Shown piece by piece: positions 1-6,097 of a stretch of DNA of 7,622 bases; position 1 is the stretch's first letter; each line of letters begins with the position of its first letter. Under the pieces are notes generated by a model. That model was not told where the DNA came from. It did not search any database and worked only from the letters and a program-made list of their open reading frames with translations. The translations under genes and the position numbers were made by a program. Source of the DNA: Fimbriimonadaceae bacterium (lineage in GTDB: Bacteria > Armatimonadota > Fimbriimonadia > Fimbriimonadales > Fimbriimonadaceae); NCBI GenBank assembly GCA_014380605.1, contig JACMJO010000190.1, positions 1 to 7,622 on the forward strand. The letters are read 5' to 3'.

Positions 1-259
1 TCGCTCCCTTCGAATCGATTCGAAACGAGCTACCAAGCCAGTACTCCATCGTTGACGCGAGGATCATACCAAAACCGAGCAATCCTAGCAATGGCTGTCT
101 CAAAAGCACCCATCCGCCAAAGCCTCCGAGGAGCGCGATGGCGAAGACGACGATCCGTCGGTGTGGTTCGGCTTGGTAAGGTCGGACGTTCCAGGTAACG
201 GCTTCGTTTTCCGAAGTTTCATTCCTTTCATCCTCTTCATCCCTTTCATCTCCAATCAT
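1..259 (-). CDS. Membrane protein of unknown function, partial (C-terminus beyond left edge)
   Basis: An open frame of 86 codons runs from ATG 257-259 to the left edge without a stop. The translation has a very acidic N-terminus (residues 4-19, mostly Asp/Glu/Arg/Asn), a W-N-V-R-P-Y segment at 23-28, a basic E-P-H-R-R at 31-35, then two hydrophobic stretches (about 36-53 and 56-71) with a short R-Q-P turn, and the start of a soluble region reading F-R-I-D-S-K-G. Two helices followed by such a segment resemble small bacterial membrane proteins with a PH-like C-terminal domain, but that is a loose impression. The start overlaps the last 14 bases of prs, which suggests translational coupling as the distal gene of the glmU-prs operon. 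No clear Shine-Dalgarno is seen. The continuous frame with membrane-like composition makes a real gene likely; the function is unknown. Confidence 0.68.
   Translation of the reverse strand, partial: MIGDERDEEDERNETSENEAVTWNVRPYQAEPHRRIVVFAIALLGGFGGWVLLRQPLLGLLGFGMILASTMEYWLGSSFRIDSKGA
215..250 (-). repeat. Four 9-base tandem repeats in the acidic N-terminal coding region
   Basis: Read on the minus strand, four consecutive 9-mers follow each other: GATGAAAGG, GATGAAGAG, GATGAAAGG and AATGAAACT. In the frame of the left-edge membrane gene they encode D-E-R, D-E-E, D-E-R and N-E-T. The unit is a multiple of three, so copy-number change would keep the frame. The purine-rich units also resemble repeated Shine-Dalgarno/ATG combinations in another frame. 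Confidence 0.75.
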
Positions 260-1190
260 CGAACAATGAGCTCACGGAAAGGTTTTGGTGGATTCTGGCG
301 ATGGCCTCCCCAATCAGAGAAGCAGACTCAAGAACGGTCAGTTTTTCAAATCGCTTGTCGGGGGCGATGGGAATCGTATCTAGCGTGATGACTTCCTGAA
401 TCGGACTGTCCTGAAGGCGCTCCCCTGCATTATCGCTAAAAACGGCGTGGGTGCACGTTGCGAGGACGTCCTTTGCGCCTCGATCCAGCAATGCGTTCGC
501 TCCATTCACCAACGACCCACCCGTGTCGATCATGTCGTCGATGAAGATACAAGTCTTATCCTTGAAGTCGCCGACGATCTCCACGACCTCCACCACATTT
601 GGCCTTGGACGCCGCTTGGCAATGACGACGAAGCTGGTTCTAAGCATCTCCGCCAAAGCCTTAGCCCTTCCTACACCGGCTACATCGGGGCTCACGATCA
701 CCACGTCTTCCCTATCCCGAAAACCCCGCTCGATCAGGTAGTCCCCAATGATCGGGCGACCGTACAGGTGATCCACGGGGCAGTTGAAGAAACCCTGAAT
801 TTGGTCGGCATGGAGGTCCAGGGCAACGATTCGTTGAGCTCCCGCCATGGTCAGCATGTCCGCGACAAGCCGGGCCGTGATGGGCTCTCGAGGCTTCACC
901 TTCTTGTCTTGACGGGCATAGCCATAGTAAGGCATGACAACCGTGATCTTGCTGGCGGATGCGCGGCGAAACGCATCCAGCATGATCATCAGCTCCATCA
1001 GGTTGTCGTTGGTGGGGGCGCAGGTCGGTTGGATGATGTAGACGTCGTTACCGCGGGCGCTCTCATCCACCATCACTTGGATTTCGCCGTCCGCAAAGTG
1101 CTTGCAGGTCAGAGACCCGAGTTGGATACCCAGGTAGCCGGCAACACGCTCGGCCAAACCTCGATTCGCATTGCCCGTGAAGAGCTTCAT
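246..1190 (-). CDS. prs: Ribose-phosphate pyrophosphokinase (PRPP synthetase)
   Basis: Makes PRPP from ribose 5-phosphate and ATP in the cytoplasm, feeding purine, pyrimidine, His, Trp and NAD synthesis. With the start at ATG 1188-1190 the protein has 314 residues, the normal class I length, and begins M-K-L-F-T-G-N-A like E. coli Prs. Visible motifs are N-D-N-L-M-E-L (61-67), the ATP-site Y-A-R-Q-D-K-K (91-97), D-L-H-A-D-Q-I-Q-G-F-F (125-135, with the conserved His127), the catalytic flexible loop K-R-R-P-R (192-196), and the PRPP-binding loop I-D-D-M-I-D-T-G-G (217-225). The frame could open at 1256, but those 22 extra residues overlap the end of glmU and do not match the family. The gene starts 20 bases after the glmU stop, behind a weak AAAGG, and is probably co-transcribed with glmU. 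Its 3' end overlaps the next gene. Confidence 0.97.
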   Translation of the reverse strand: MKLFTGNANRGLAERVAGYLGIQLGSLTCKHFADGEIQVMVDESARGNDVYIIQPTCAPTNDNLMELMIMLDAFRRASASKITVVMPYYGYARQDKKVKPREPITARLVADMLTMAGAQRIVALDLHADQIQGFFNCPVDHLYGRPIIGDYLIERGFRDREDVVIVSPDVAGVGRAKALAEMLRTSFVVIAKRRPRPNVVEVVEIVGDFKDKTCIFIDDMIDTGGSLVNGANALLDRGAKDVLATCTHAVFSDNAGERLQDSPIQEVITLDTIPIAPDKRFEKLTVLESASLIGEAIARIHQNLSVSSLFDDWR

Positions 1191-1210
1191 GCCTTTGAGA
1201 TTTCGCCGAT

Positions 1211-2599
1211 TTACTGATCTTTCTTCGTTTTCTTGTTCCGCCACTGTGCTGCCCATTGTTCCTTAACCTCGGTGCGACTTCGTCCGATAACCAACGCTCC
1301 GGCGGGGTATTCGCCTCCGGTAACCACGCTCCCCGCCGCGACAAACGATCCGTCTCCTAGCTTGATCGGGGCCACCAACGTGCTGTTGGAGCCCACGAAT
1401 ACGTCTCGCCCGATCTCCGTGCGAGACTTGTGAAAACCGTCGTAGTTGCAAGTGATCGTGCCCGCGCCGATATTGGTGTTCTCGCCGATGATGGCATCGC
1501 CAATATAGGTCAGGTGGCTCGCCTTTACCCCGGTCTCCAAGATCGCGTTCTTGGTCTCCACAAAGTTGCCTACCTTGACATCGGGATAAAGCTCCGAGCC
1601 CGGGCGGATGTGGGCGTAGGGGCCGACTTTGGCGGTGTCGTGGAGGACGGCTTCCTTCAGGTAGCTGACGTAGATCATAACGTCGTTCCCGATTTTGCAA
1701 TTCTCAATCCGGGTGAACGGGCCGATCCGGCACGACTTGCCAATCTGGGTCTTGCCCACGATCATCGTGCTTGGCTCTAGCACCGTGTCTACGCCAATCT
1801 CCACCTCCGCGCCGAGGTAGGTGGTTCCAGGGTCCATGATGGTAACTCCAGATTCGGCATGGCGGCGCAATATCCTTTCGCCCATTTTGCGATCGGCCTC
1901 GGCAAGCTGCCAGCGGTCGTTCACTCCCACGAGGATGTCGGGATCGTCGAAGACCATGGCGTCCGCGCCACCGCCTTCGGCGACCATCGCAATCACGTCC
2001 GTCAAGTAGAACTCGCCCTGCGCATTGTCGTTGGTCAGATTCGGGAGGCACTCCAGCAGGGTGGGGCCGTCGAAGCAGTAGATCGAGGAGTTGACTTCTT
2101 GGATCTCCTGTTCATCTGGGCTCGCATCCTTCTCCTCGACGATCCTTTGGACGCCGACGCCACTCCGCACGATTCGGCCATACCCCTTTGGGTTGTCCAC
2201 AAAGGAGCTGGCGATCAGACATTTCGTGTGGAGAGAGCCGCCAGAGATGAGAGCGGCGAACATGTCGCTTGAAACAAGCGGGGTATCTCCCGCCGTCACC
2301 ACAATCTTCCCCTGAAACCCCGCCAGCAAATGGGCCGCCATTTGCGCGGCGTGTCCGGTTCCCTTTTGCTCATTCTGCCAGGCGTACGCGTAGCCCTCGC
2401 CAAGCCGCTTCTGGATTGATTCGCCTCCATGTCCGACAACGATGACGATCCGCTCGACCCCCGCGCCACGCAAAGCCCGGGCGACATGGTCCACCATCGG
2501 CAGCCCACAAACTTCGTGGAGCCCTTTGGGTTGGTCAGATTTCATCCGCGTGCCCTTTCCGGCAGCGAGGATGATTCCGGCAACGGGGAGATTTGACAT
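1211..2599 (-). CDS. glmU: Bifunctional GlmU: GlcNAc-1-P uridyltransferase / glucosamine-1-P acetyltransferase
   Basis: Carries out the last two steps to UDP-GlcNAc for peptidoglycan: acetylation of glucosamine-1-P with acetyl-CoA, then uridylyl transfer from UTP. The 462 residues match the usual length. The N-terminal Rossmann-like domain shows L-A-A-G-K-G-T-R-M (11-19) with Lys25, Q-N-E-Q-K-G-T-G-H-A (75-84), G-D-T-P-L (104-108, metal-binding Asp105), N-A-Q-G-E-F-Y-L-T-D (192-201) and G-V-N-D-R (225-229, Asn227). From about 255 on, hexapeptide repeats form a left-handed beta helix, including G-P-Y-A-H-I-R-P-G (326-334), catalytic His362 in K-A-S-H-L-T-Y-I-G-D, and N-I-G-A-G-T-I-T-C-N-Y-D-G (376-388). 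Both active sites look intact. The tail is Lys-rich (N-K-K-T-K-K-D-Q). The ATG at 2597-2599 lies just before the first beta strand; no Shine-Dalgarno is evident upstream. It is the first gene of the minus-strand operon, divergent from upp. Confidence 0.98.
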   Translation of the reverse strand: MSNLPVAGIILAAGKGTRMKSDQPKGLHEVCGLPMVDHVARALRGAGVERIVIVVGHGGESIQKRLGEGYAYAWQNEQKGTGHAAQMAAHLLAGFQGKIVVTAGDTPLVSSDMFAALISGGSLHTKCLIASSFVDNPKGYGRIVRSGVGVQRIVEEKDASPDEQEIQEVNSSIYCFDGPTLLECLPNLTNDNAQGEFYLTDVIAMVAEGGGADAMVFDDPDILVGVNDRWQLAEADRKMGERILRRHAESGVTIMDPGTTYLGAEVEIGVDTVLEPSTMIVGKTQIGKSCRIGPFTRIENCKIGNDVMIYVSYLKEAVLHDTAKVGPYAHIRPGSELYPDVKVGNFVETKNAILETGVKASHLTYIGDAIIGENTNIGAGTITCNYDGFHKSRTEIGRDVFVGSNSTLVAPIKLGDGSFVAAGSVVTGGEYPAGALVIGRSRTEVKEQWAAQWRNKKTKKDQ

Positions 2600-2699
2600 T
2601 GGTTTGTTAAGAACCCGTTTTGGTCCGGGGCGAGGAGAGGTTAAGATTTTGCATTTTTTGACCCCTTAAGCACAACCCAAAACCGGGGAAAATGAAGAC
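2600..2699. other. Divergent intergenic region between glmU and upp
   Basis: This 100-base gap must hold the promoters for both directions. It has an AT-rich core (about 2641-2660) flanked by GC-rich stretches. No pair of -35/-10 hexamers is convincing in either direction: on the minus strand TTGTGC and CAAAAT are 18 bases apart but weak; on the plus strand TTGACC at 2658-2663 has no -10 partner at the right distance. A purine-rich GGGGAAAA before ATG 2700 is a plausible ribosome binding site for upp. Confidence 0.5.
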
Positions 2700-3320
2700 A
2701 TGCCGCTCCATCTCGTCGATCACCCGCTCGCCCAGCACCTCCTGACTGGCTTGAGAGATAAATCCACTCAGCCTCAAAGCTTTCGATCCATGAGTTCAAG
2801 TTTGACCACGATGCTCGTGCTGGAAGCCACCAAGGGGATTGCTTCCGAAGAGCGATCCGTCACAACACCGATCAAGACCACGACCGGACGCGTTCTTAGC
2901 GAGGGCTTGGCCGTCGTTCCAGTTCTGCGGGCTGGTCTTGGCATGTTAGAGCCGGTCGTCCAGCTCTTTCCCGATGTCGCCGTAGGTTATATCGGCTTGG
3001 AGCGAAACGAAAGCACAGCAATCGCGAGGAGCTACTACTCCAAACTGCCCGACCTCACAAACCGATACACCCTGTGCGTAGACCCAATGCTCGCCACCGG
3101 AGGTTCGGCCGCCCAGGCGGTTTCTCTGATCAAAGCCCACGGAGCCCAGAAGGTTGTAATGGTGTGCGTGGTAGCCGCTCCTGAGGGGGTTGCCAAGCTG
3201 GAATCGGCTCATCCTGGCATCGACATTTTCACGGCCTCGCTCGATGAGGGGCTGAACGAAAAGTTCTACATCGTTCCCGGCCTCGGCGACTACGGAGATC
3301 GGCTGTACGGAACCTTCTGA
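2700..3320 (+). CDS. upp: Uracil phosphoribosyltransferase
   Basis: Salvages uracil: uracil plus PRPP gives UMP and pyrophosphate, in the cytoplasm. The 206 residues align end to end with E. coli Upp (208). Diagnostic segments are V-P-V-L-R-A-G-L-G-M (73-82), the PRPP loop V-D-P-M-L-A-T-G-G-S (127-136), V-A-A-P-E-G (158-163), and the uracil-binding C-terminal P-G-L-G-D-Y-G-D-R-L-Y-G-T (193-205). The last motif has Tyr where most bacterial enzymes have Ala (G-D-A-G-D). The start at ATG 2700 gives the family's N-terminus (H-L-V-D-H-P-L). It lies divergent from glmU-prs, whose product PRPP is its co-substrate, and its TGA shares a base with the ATG of the next gene. Confidence 0.97.
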   Translation: MPLHLVDHPLAQHLLTGLRDKSTQPQSFRSMSSSLTTMLVLEATKGIASEERSVTTPIKTTTGRVLSEGLAVVPVLRAGLGMLEPVVQLFPDVAVGYIGLERNESTAIARSYYSKLPDLTNRYTLCVDPMLATGGSAAQAVSLIKAHGAQKVVMVCVVAAPEGVAKLESAHPGIDIFTASLDEGLNEKFYIVPGLGDYGDRLYGTF

Positions 3321-3622
3321 TGCTTAACTCACCAGTCCGGTTATCAACCACCTGCCTGGTGACTGTAGGTCTGTTTGACCTTGTCAGCACTGTCCTGCTT
3401 CTTGGTCGGGGGATGGGTGAAGGTAATCCGCTCTTCTCTTGGCTGTTGCAGTTTGGGCCTTGGGCTTTTGTCTTGGGGAAAGTCTTGTTCCTCGCCGGGC
3501 CGATCCTGATCATCGAATTCGCCCGTCAAAAACACCCCCAAACCGCCGAGCAAGCAACCTGGATCGCGTTCGCAGCATACGCAATTTTGTACGGCGCGCA
3601 ACTTATGCGCATCAGAGGATAA
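3320..3622 (+). CDS. Small membrane protein, DUF5658-like
   Basis: The product has 100 residues and three hydrophobic segments, about 10-28, 46-66 and 80-95. The first carries a buried Asp (G-L-F-D-L-V-S-T, Asp20) and is followed by the loop G-R-G-M-G-E-G-N-P-L, then a second helix with Lys54. This order, Asp in helix 1, then E-x-N-P, then Lys in helix 2, is what I recall of the DUF5658 family, whose role is unknown. The ATG (3320-3322) overlaps the upp stop as TGATG, so translation is probably coupled to upp. Whether it has any part in uracil uptake or salvage cannot be told from the sequence. The membrane assignment is firm, the family name fairly likely. Confidence 0.8.
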   Translation: MLNSPVRLSTTCLVTVGLFDLVSTVLLLGRGMGEGNPLFSWLLQFGPWAFVLGKVLFLAGPILIIEFARQKHPQTAEQATWIAFAAYAILYGAQLMRIRG

Positions 3623-3640
3623 TTTTCTTTCGTCTTCAGG

Positions 3641-3670
3641 TTGACGCGACGCGGGCCTGCGCCCTACAAT
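3641..3670 (+). promoter_or_regulatory. Near-consensus sigma70-type promoter
   Basis: TTGACG at 3641-3646 and TACAAT at 3665-3670 each match the -35 and -10 consensus at five of six positions and are 18 bases apart. Transcription would begin near 3677, leaving a leader of about 20 bases before the TTG start at 3698. It sits in the gap after the DUF5658-like gene and would drive the membrane protein-yggS-sepF set separately from upp. Confidence 0.72.
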
Positions 3671-3685
3671 GGCGTCGAGGAAATT

Positions 3686-3691
3686 GGAGGA
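3686..3691 (+). promoter_or_regulatory. Strong Shine-Dalgarno that fixes a TTG start
   Basis: GGAGGA lies six bases upstream of TTG 3698-3700. The open frame extends back to another TTG at 3641, but that start would fall on the promoter's own -35 box and has no ribosome binding site, so 3698 is preferred. Confidence 0.8.
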
Positions 3692-3697
3692 AAGGAT

Positions 3698-4159
3698 TTG
3701 CAACCTAATACAAGTTCAGGAGATTTTGTCGCCGATAAGGTGATGGCAATCTTGGTCTTCATCGGCGCGGCCTGTGGACTTTGCGGCGGAATTGCTCTAG
3801 CCGGATTCGCTGGGATCATGGGAGGGCTAGGCGCCGCAGGGGCAGCTAGCGGAGGCGGCGCCGAAGCGGGAGCCGTCGCAGGATTTGGCGCGCTGGGCGT
3901 TGGATTCGGCATTTTGTACATCGTGTTAGCGATCGTAGCCTTCATCGGTGCGGTGGGCATGCTTAAGTCGGCTCGAAAGGGCTTCAATCAAGTCATGATC
4001 GTCATGGCTGTTTTGACTTTGCTGAGCATTGCTTCCATGGTCATGTTCAGTGGCAGCGGTGGAATTCAGGGAATCGTCGGCATCGTAATTTACGTTGCCC
4101 TCGCCGGCTATTGCTGGGGTCGCCTTAATGGCAAAATTGGTCCTGCCCTCACGGAATAG
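3698..4159 (+). CDS. Gly/Ala-rich four-helix membrane protein of unknown function
   Basis: From the TTG at 3698 the product has 153 residues. It starts with a short polar segment (1-13), followed by hydrophobic stretches at about 14-38, 65-89, 98-117 and 121-141. Between the first and second lies a very Gly/Ala-rich linker (about 39-64) with one Glu. A basic K-S-A-R-K-G loop follows the second helix, and the C-terminus is short and polar. The layout recalls small DUF4064-like proteins, but I see no diagnostic motif and do not assign a family. It has its own promoter and a strong Shine-Dalgarno, and precedes yggS by 18 bases, so it is probably the first gene of a yggS-sepF transcript. A structural or stress role at the membrane would be a guess. 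Confidence 0.82.
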   Translation: MQPNTSSGDFVADKVMAILVFIGAACGLCGGIALAGFAGIMGGLGAAGAASGGGAEAGAVAGFGALGVGFGILYIVLAIVAFIGAVGMLKSARKGFNQVMIVMAVLTLLSIASMVMFSGSGGIQGIVGIVIYVALAGYCWGRLNGKIGPALTE

Positions 4160-4169
4160 GACCTCATAA

Positions 4170-4196
4170 TCCTGGCGATGACATCAATCGCCAGGA
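4170..4196 (+). promoter_or_regulatory. Perfect 10-bp hairpin over the yggS start codon
   Basis: The arm TCCTGGCGAT (4170-4179) is an exact inverted copy of ATCGCCAGGA (4187-4196), with a 7-base loop (4180-4186). The A and T of the yggS ATG (4178-4180) pair at the top of the stem and the G starts the loop. No T-run follows, so it is not a standard terminator. As RNA it could limit initiation at yggS; as DNA it could be an operator. Confidence 0.65.
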
Positions 4197-4831
4197 ATCT
4201 TGCGCACATCAACGGGCGCACAGCGCAAGTCTGCCGAGAGTCTGGCCGCGAACCGGGTGAAGTCACTCTGATCGCCGTATCCAAAACCTTCTCCATCGAG
4301 GACATCCAACAGGCTTACATCGCCGGCCAACGACATTTCGGCGAAAGCCGCCTGCAAGAGGCCAAACTCAAGATAGAAGCTTTGCCCGAAGATATCATCT
4401 GGCACTTCATCGGCCACCTGCAGTCGAACAAAGCCAAGAAGGTTGCCGAGCTTTTTGATATGGTCCACGCCATTGAGAGCGAATCCCAACTCAAAGAGAT
4501 ATCCAAGGCAAACCGCCAGATTCAGGGATTCATCGAAGTAAATATTGCGAAAGAGCCGCAAAAAGCGGGTATTTGGCCTGAACAGCTTGACGAATTTGCA
4601 AAAAGCGTCCTACACTATCCCCAGGTTCATTTAACAGGGTTGATGACGATTGGCCCCATTACGGATGATCCGGAGCTTGCGCGACGATACTTTCGTGAGC
4701 TACGGAACTTAGCCATCCAAGTGGGAGTCGAGAAGCTAAGCATGGGAATGAGCCAAGATTTTGATGTGGCGATCCAGGAAGGAGCTACCCATGTCAGAGT
4801 CGGAAGCGCGATCTTCGGAGTTCGCGACTAG
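4178..4831 (+). CDS. yggS: YggS-type PLP homeostasis protein
   Basis: A cytoplasmic PLP-binding protein of the alanine racemase N-terminal-like barrel fold (COG0325). It carries PLP and balances free PLP and amino/keto acid pools, and has no firmly established catalytic reaction. The 217 residues show L-I-A-V-S-K-T (31-37) with the PLP lysine at 36 as in E. coli, H-F-I-G-H-L-Q-S-N-K (76-85), V-N-I-A-K-E (121-126), L-T-G-L-M-T-I-G-P (152-160) and the phosphate-binding S-M-G-M-S-Q-D-F (188-195) and R-V-G-S-A-I-F-G (207-214). The usual G-E-N-R motif reads G-E-S-R (55-58). The N-terminus M-T-S-I-A-R-N-L aligns with E. coli YggS, which fixes the start at 4178, although no good Shine-Dalgarno is present and the codon lies within a hairpin. 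The following sepF gene is the same pairing seen in Gram-positive bacteria and cyanobacteria. Confidence 0.95.
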   Translation: MTSIARNLAHINGRTAQVCRESGREPGEVTLIAVSKTFSIEDIQQAYIAGQRHFGESRLQEAKLKIEALPEDIIWHFIGHLQSNKAKKVAELFDMVHAIESESQLKEISKANRQIQGFIEVNIAKEPQKAGIWPEQLDEFAKSVLHYPQVHLTGLMTIGPITDDPELARRYFRELRNLAIQVGVEKLSMGMSQDFDVAIQEGATHVRVGSAIFGVRD

Positions 4832-4832
4832 T

Positions 4833-4838
4833 AAGGAG
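4833..4838 (+). promoter_or_regulatory. Consensus Shine-Dalgarno of sepF
   Basis: AAGGAG lies eight bases before ATG 4847 and two bases after the yggS stop. It selects 4847 over the second in-frame ATG at 4856 and contrasts with the weak initiation region of yggS. Confidence 0.85.
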
Positions 4839-4846
4839 AAACGATC

Positions 4847-5263
4847 ATGGAAGAAATGGTTCTCCAGGACAAACCTGGAATTTTTTCTCGCATTGCGGGA
4901 ATGTTAACGCGTCGAGACGATGAGTTTGAAGAGGATGTCGTGGCCGACTCCACTCCCGAGCATCGCGCCTACACCCTCAAGTCTGCCGCACGATACACCG
5001 TCACAGTTCGACGCCAAATTGTGTCGTTCGAAGACGCGATGGCGTGCGCCAACGGCTTGAAGTGTGGCGAACAACAGATCCTTAATCTGGCCTCCACAGA
5101 ATCGGCGTTGCGCCAGAAGATCGTGGACTTTATGTCCGGGGTGAACTACGCTCAGGAAGGCACGTGGGAAGAGATCGGCGAGAATATCTACCTCGTGGTT
5201 CCCGCTAATGCTTACGTAGAAATGGCGCCCGCCACTCCTCGGATGAACGCGTCGAGGAACTAG
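4847..5263 (+). CDS. sepF: Cell division protein SepF
   Basis: SepF polymerises into rings or arcs, binds the C-terminal tail of FtsZ and tethers the Z ring to the membrane. The 138 residues show the expected order: a short N-terminal amphipathic segment (G-I-F-S-R-I-A-G-M-L, 11-20) as membrane anchor, an acidic linker (24-32), and the SepF core domain at about 49-125. The core includes V-R-R-Q-I-V-S-F-E-D-A (54-64), L-N-L-A-S-T (79-84), K-I-V-D-F-M-S-G (91-98) and I-Y-L-V-V-P (114-119). The tail is short and Pro/Ala-containing. It follows yggS by 15 bases and is the last gene before the convergent junction. FtsZ is not in the window. An alternative function is unlikely. Confidence 0.95.
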   Translation: MEEMVLQDKPGIFSRIAGMLTRRDDEFEEDVVADSTPEHRAYTLKSAARYTVTVRRQIVSFEDAMACANGLKCGEQQILNLASTESALRQKIVDFMSGVNYAQEGTWEEIGENIYLVVPANAYVEMAPATPRMNASRN

Positions 5264-5266
5264 GCT

Positions 5267-5332
5267 AGGGTCTAGAGTTGAGAGTGCTGAGTTGAGAGTC
5301 CAGAGTCCTTGATAGGATTTACTCTCAACTCT
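5267..5332. repeat. Degenerate heptamer repeat with inverted copy; possible bidirectional terminator
   Basis: Six consecutive 7-base units run from 5267 to 5308: AGGGTCT, AGAGTTG, AGAGTGC, TGAGTTG, AGAGTCC and AGAGTCC. On the opposite strand the same units recur at 5319-5332 (AGAGTTG, AGAGTAA). As a result AGAGTTGAGAGT (5274-5285) is a perfect 12-base inverted match to ACTCTCAACTCT (5321-5332), and the copy at 5289-5299 also pairs over 11 bases with 5321-5331. A small inner stem (TCCT 5306-5309 with AGGA 5314-5317) fits in the loop. The element fills the gap between the convergent sepF and nuclease genes. There is no T-run on either side, so it is not a canonical intrinsic terminator. Confidence 0.75.
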
Positions 5333-5335
5333 CTC

Positions 5336-6097
5336 CTAGAAAAGCCGCGCTTTCTCAAGCGTGTCTTCTTGTAACCGTTGGTAAGCGATCTCGGCCAACT
5401 TCTCCAGGTTGACCACATCATCGCGGTTATAGGCGATCAGCTTTTCTAGGGCCCGATCGTCTCGATTCCGCTGAAACCGCTGCCAAAGCAGAATCGCGTC
5501 ATAGCCGTTCAGCCCTTCCGTGTCCTCGCCACGTGCAATTCCAAGTTGCTTCTCGATCTTCTTGAGTCCGCCCCGAACATCGACCCTTCTTAAGGTGGGG
5601 CAGAGGTCCAAGTGGATTTGGTCGAAACGGATTCCGGAAAAGCATTTCTGAAGCATGGGCAAATCGAAGGCCGATCCGAAGAAAGTGACGATCATGCTGT
5701 ATTGCGAGATGATGTCGCGGAAGTTCTCGAGGTTATCTCCCTTAACCAAACACTGGAACTCCTTTCCGTCATAGAGTCCGATCATCGTAACCGACGATCC
5801 TCCTTGGCCCCCGTCCGTCTCAATATCTAGGTACACGCAGGAGGAGCGAAAGTCGGGAAATGCCCGCCAAGCCTCTTTCAGGCCGAGTCCACGCGTGAAA
5901 AACTGATGCCGACCCTCCTCTAGGGATTTCATGCTCGAGTGAACTTGCTTCCGGAAGAACTCTTTCTCAGCTGATCCAATTTTGAATCGCTTGAGATCTT
6001 CCAAATAGTGCGACCACGAGTTGCAGCCCTGCTTCCAGAGCGAGGCTTCCATCTCGTGGCCGATTCCTGGGATATGAATAAAGGTTTGGGGGAGCAA
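5336..6097 (-). CDS. YprB-like RNase H-fold 3'-5' exonuclease
   Basis: A 253-residue protein of the RNase H-like family typified by B. subtilis YprB (RNase_H_2), predicted to be a metal-dependent cytoplasmic nuclease of DEDD type. The N-terminus has a helix-hairpin-helix-like H-I-P-G-I-G (8-13) with a following L-W-K-Q-G, typical of these proteins. Acidic residues are in place: Y-L-D-I-E-T-D-G (89-96; Asp91, Glu93), T-F-F-G-S-A-F-D-L-P (138-147; Asp145), and Y-N-R-D-D-V-V-N-L (223-231; Tyr223, Asp226/Asp227). The substrate is not known. The start is TTG 6095-6097, directly after the in-frame TAG of the upstream gene, with AAGGG (6102-6106) close by; an ATG start is not available before the conserved N-terminal motif. 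It is translated after the secreted protein gene and converges on sepF. Confidence 0.9.
   Translation of the reverse strand: MLPQTFIHIPGIGHEMEASLWKQGCNSWSHYLEDLKRFKIGSAEKEFFRKQVHSSMKSLEEGRHQFFTRGLGLKEAWRAFPDFRSSCVYLDIETDGGQGGSSVTMIGLYDGKEFQCLVKGDNLENFRDIISQYSMIVTFFGSAFDLPMLQKCFSGIRFDQIHLDLCPTLRRVDVRGGLKKIEKQLGIARGEDTEGLNGYDAILLWQRFQRNRDDRALEKLIAYNRDDVVNLEKLAEIAYQRLQEDTLEKARLF

Noticed and set aside
447..1217. 256-codon open frame opposite prs on the plus strand
   Set aside because: Antisense to a well-supported gene; His/Asp-rich translation without domain-like pattern.
1191..1256. N-terminal extension of prs by 22 residues
   Set aside because: It overlaps the glmU 3' end and does not match the Prs N-terminus; ATG 1188-1190 gives the family's M-K-L-F-x-G-N start and usual length.
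3664..3987. Ala/Pro-rich minus-strand frame opposite the four-helix membrane protein
   Set aside because: The composition is what the complement of Gly/Ala codons yields; promoter, Shine-Dalgarno and helices support the plus strand.
4170..4196. Hairpin before yggS as an intrinsic terminator
   Set aside because: No T-run follows, and it includes the start codon of the next gene.
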